From assembly GCA_003158365.1 (NCBI GenBank), contig PMIW01000057.1:376-7664 (forward strand): a DNA stretch of 7,289 bases. The letters run 5' to 3'. The translations under genes and the position numbers were made by a program. Of the stretch, positions 6,465-7,289 are shown one piece after another. Numbering within the stretch: position 1 is the first letter of the stretch; the number at the start of each line of letters is the position of its first letter. The notes beneath the pieces are model-generated. The model made no database searches and was not told the origin of the DNA. It was given only the letters and a program-made list of their open reading frames with translations. Origin of the DNA: Ignavibacteriota bacterium. Lineage in GTDB: Bacteria > Bacteroidota > Ignavibacteria > Tepidaquicellales > Tepidaquicellaceae.

Positions 6465-7289
6465 ATGTTATTTAATTCCATTAATTATTTTATATTTCTT
6501 TTTATAGTATTTATACTTTATTATCTGACACCGGACAGGTTTCGCATGGTGATATTATTATTATCAGGTATATTCTTTTACATGTTTGCAGGTGCCGTGA
6601 CATTTATTGTCCCTGCTGTAATAATACTTAGTACGTTTTTTTGCGGTATAATGATATCAGGAACTGTTAATCAGGGTAAAAAGAAAGTATTATTTCTGTC
6701 AGGACTTGTTATCAACCTGGGTTTACTTGTATTTTTTAAATACATCAATTTTATTATTACTTCGACTTTTGAGGGTATTAATTTTATAAGCAAGATAATC
6801 TGGTCAGAGCATGTTTTAAAGGGTTCATCTGTTTTTTTAAAACTAATTATTCCACTTGGAATATCATTTATAACTTTTCAGGCTGTTGGTTACCTGATTG
6901 AAATATACAGAGGCAGTCATATTCCTGAAAAAAACCTCGGAGTATTTGCAACCTATTTATTATTTTTCCCGAAATTATTATCCGGTCCAATTGAACGGGC
7001 GCATAATTTTATCCCGCAGCTGCGCTTAAAACACGAATTAAATTATGAACAGATAGTAGAAGGTTTAAAACGGATATTATGGGGGCTTTTTTTAAAAATA
7101 GTTGTTGCCGACAGGCTGGCACTTTATACCGATGCAGTATTCAACAATTGCAGACAGCATTCAGGAATTACTTTGCTTGTTGCTTCAGTATTCTTTACTG
7201 TACAGCTGTTTTCTGATTTTGCAGGTTATACAAGTATAGCAATTGGTTCTGCACGGATACTGGGATATCGGTTAATGGAAAACTTTAAT
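6465..7289 (+). CDS. MBOAT-family membrane O-acyltransferase (AlgI/DltB type), N-terminal 275 residues, runs off the right edge
   Basis: Family members are polytopic inner-membrane proteins that move acyl groups, such as acetyl for AlgI or D-alanyl for DltB, across the membrane to extracellular polymers. The start is the ATG at 6465, giving MLFNSINYFIFLFIVFILYY, which matches the typical MLFNS start of AlgI-like proteins; the upstream in-frame stop is at 6450-6452. Family motifs follow in order: FFKYINFI (90-97), PLGISFITFQAVGYLIEIYRG (130-150), FFPKLLSGPIERAHNFIPQ (167-185), GLKRILWGLFLKIVVADRLA (200-219) and LFSDFAGYTSIAIGSARILG (248-267). Several hydrophobic segments are evident, at about 5-22, 28-60, 77-100, 122-145 and 234-250. 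The catalytic histidine of the family lies further C-terminal and is outside the window, as is nearly half of the expected 470-500 residues. The substrate cannot be told from this part; the sequence resembles AlgI-like more than DltB proteins. No Shine-Dalgarno site precedes the ATG. Confidence 0.92.
   Translation, partial: MLFNSINYFIFLFIVFILYYLTPDRFRMVILLLSGIFFYMFAGAVTFIVPAVIILSTFFCGIMISGTVNQGKKKVLFLSGLVINLGLLVFFKYINFIITSTFEGINFISKIIWSEHVLKGSSVFLKLIIPLGISFITFQAVGYLIEIYRGSHIPEKNLGVFATYLLFFPKLLSGPIERAHNFIPQLRLKHELNYEQIVEGLKRILWGLFLKIVVADRLALYTDAVFNNCRQHSGITLLVASVFFTVQLFSDFAGYTSIAIGSARILGYRLMENFN

Noticed and set aside
6546..6548. Internal ATG as the MBOAT start
   Set aside because: The upstream in-frame ATG at 6465 yields the family-typical MLFNS beginning and the first membrane segment, which the later start would remove.
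1..7289. CRISPR arrays, tRNA or rRNA genes, insertion sequences
   Set aside because: No spaced direct repeats, no tRNA-like cloverleaf segments and no transposase frames were seen. The gaps between genes are 147 bases or less.

Overview
The window is AT-rich (about one third G+C by eye) and densely coded. It carries six protein genes; the first and last run off the window edges. The content is ordinary bacterial housekeeping and envelope functions. I see no mobile element, CRISPR array, tRNA or rRNA. Low G+C, almost no Shine-Dalgarno sites before the start codons, and this mix of protein families suggest the Bacteroidota / Ignavibacteriota (FCB) part of the tree. That placement is an inference from style and is not proven by any marker gene here.

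Layout. The left third is transcribed leftward. A DUF255 / YyaL-type thioredoxin-fold protein (526-2619) is followed after 24 bases by the N-terminal 167 residues of a mitochondrial-type aconitase (1-501), probably as one transcription unit. A 140-base divergent intergenic region (2620-2759) separates this pair from the rightward genes. Those are a 99-residue uncharacterised protein with a probable ferredoxin-like (ABM/YgiN-like) fold (2760-3059), a PgpH-type 7TM-HD cyclic-di-AMP phosphodiesterase (3139-5400), a complete XerC/XerD-type tyrosine recombinase (5400-6317), and the first 275 residues of an MBOAT-family O-acyltransferase of the AlgI/DltB type (6465-7289).

How the parts relate. The phosphodiesterase and recombinase genes share one base (TAATG) and are almost certainly co-transcribed and probably translationally coupled. 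The 99-residue gene is separated from them by a 79-base gap. That gap holds a perfect 16-base palindrome and a terminator-like hairpin whose T-tract runs almost into the phosphodiesterase start codon. This gap is the most unusual structure in the window. The MBOAT gene lies after a 147-base AT-rich gap with its own possible -10 box, and probably begins a separate surface-polysaccharide acylation locus continuing to the right.

I did not find a convincing previously undescribed multi-gene system. The items worth a second look are the leader of the phosphodiesterase gene, the unusual coupling of a c-di-AMP hydrolase to a Xer recombinase, and the small unknown protein.
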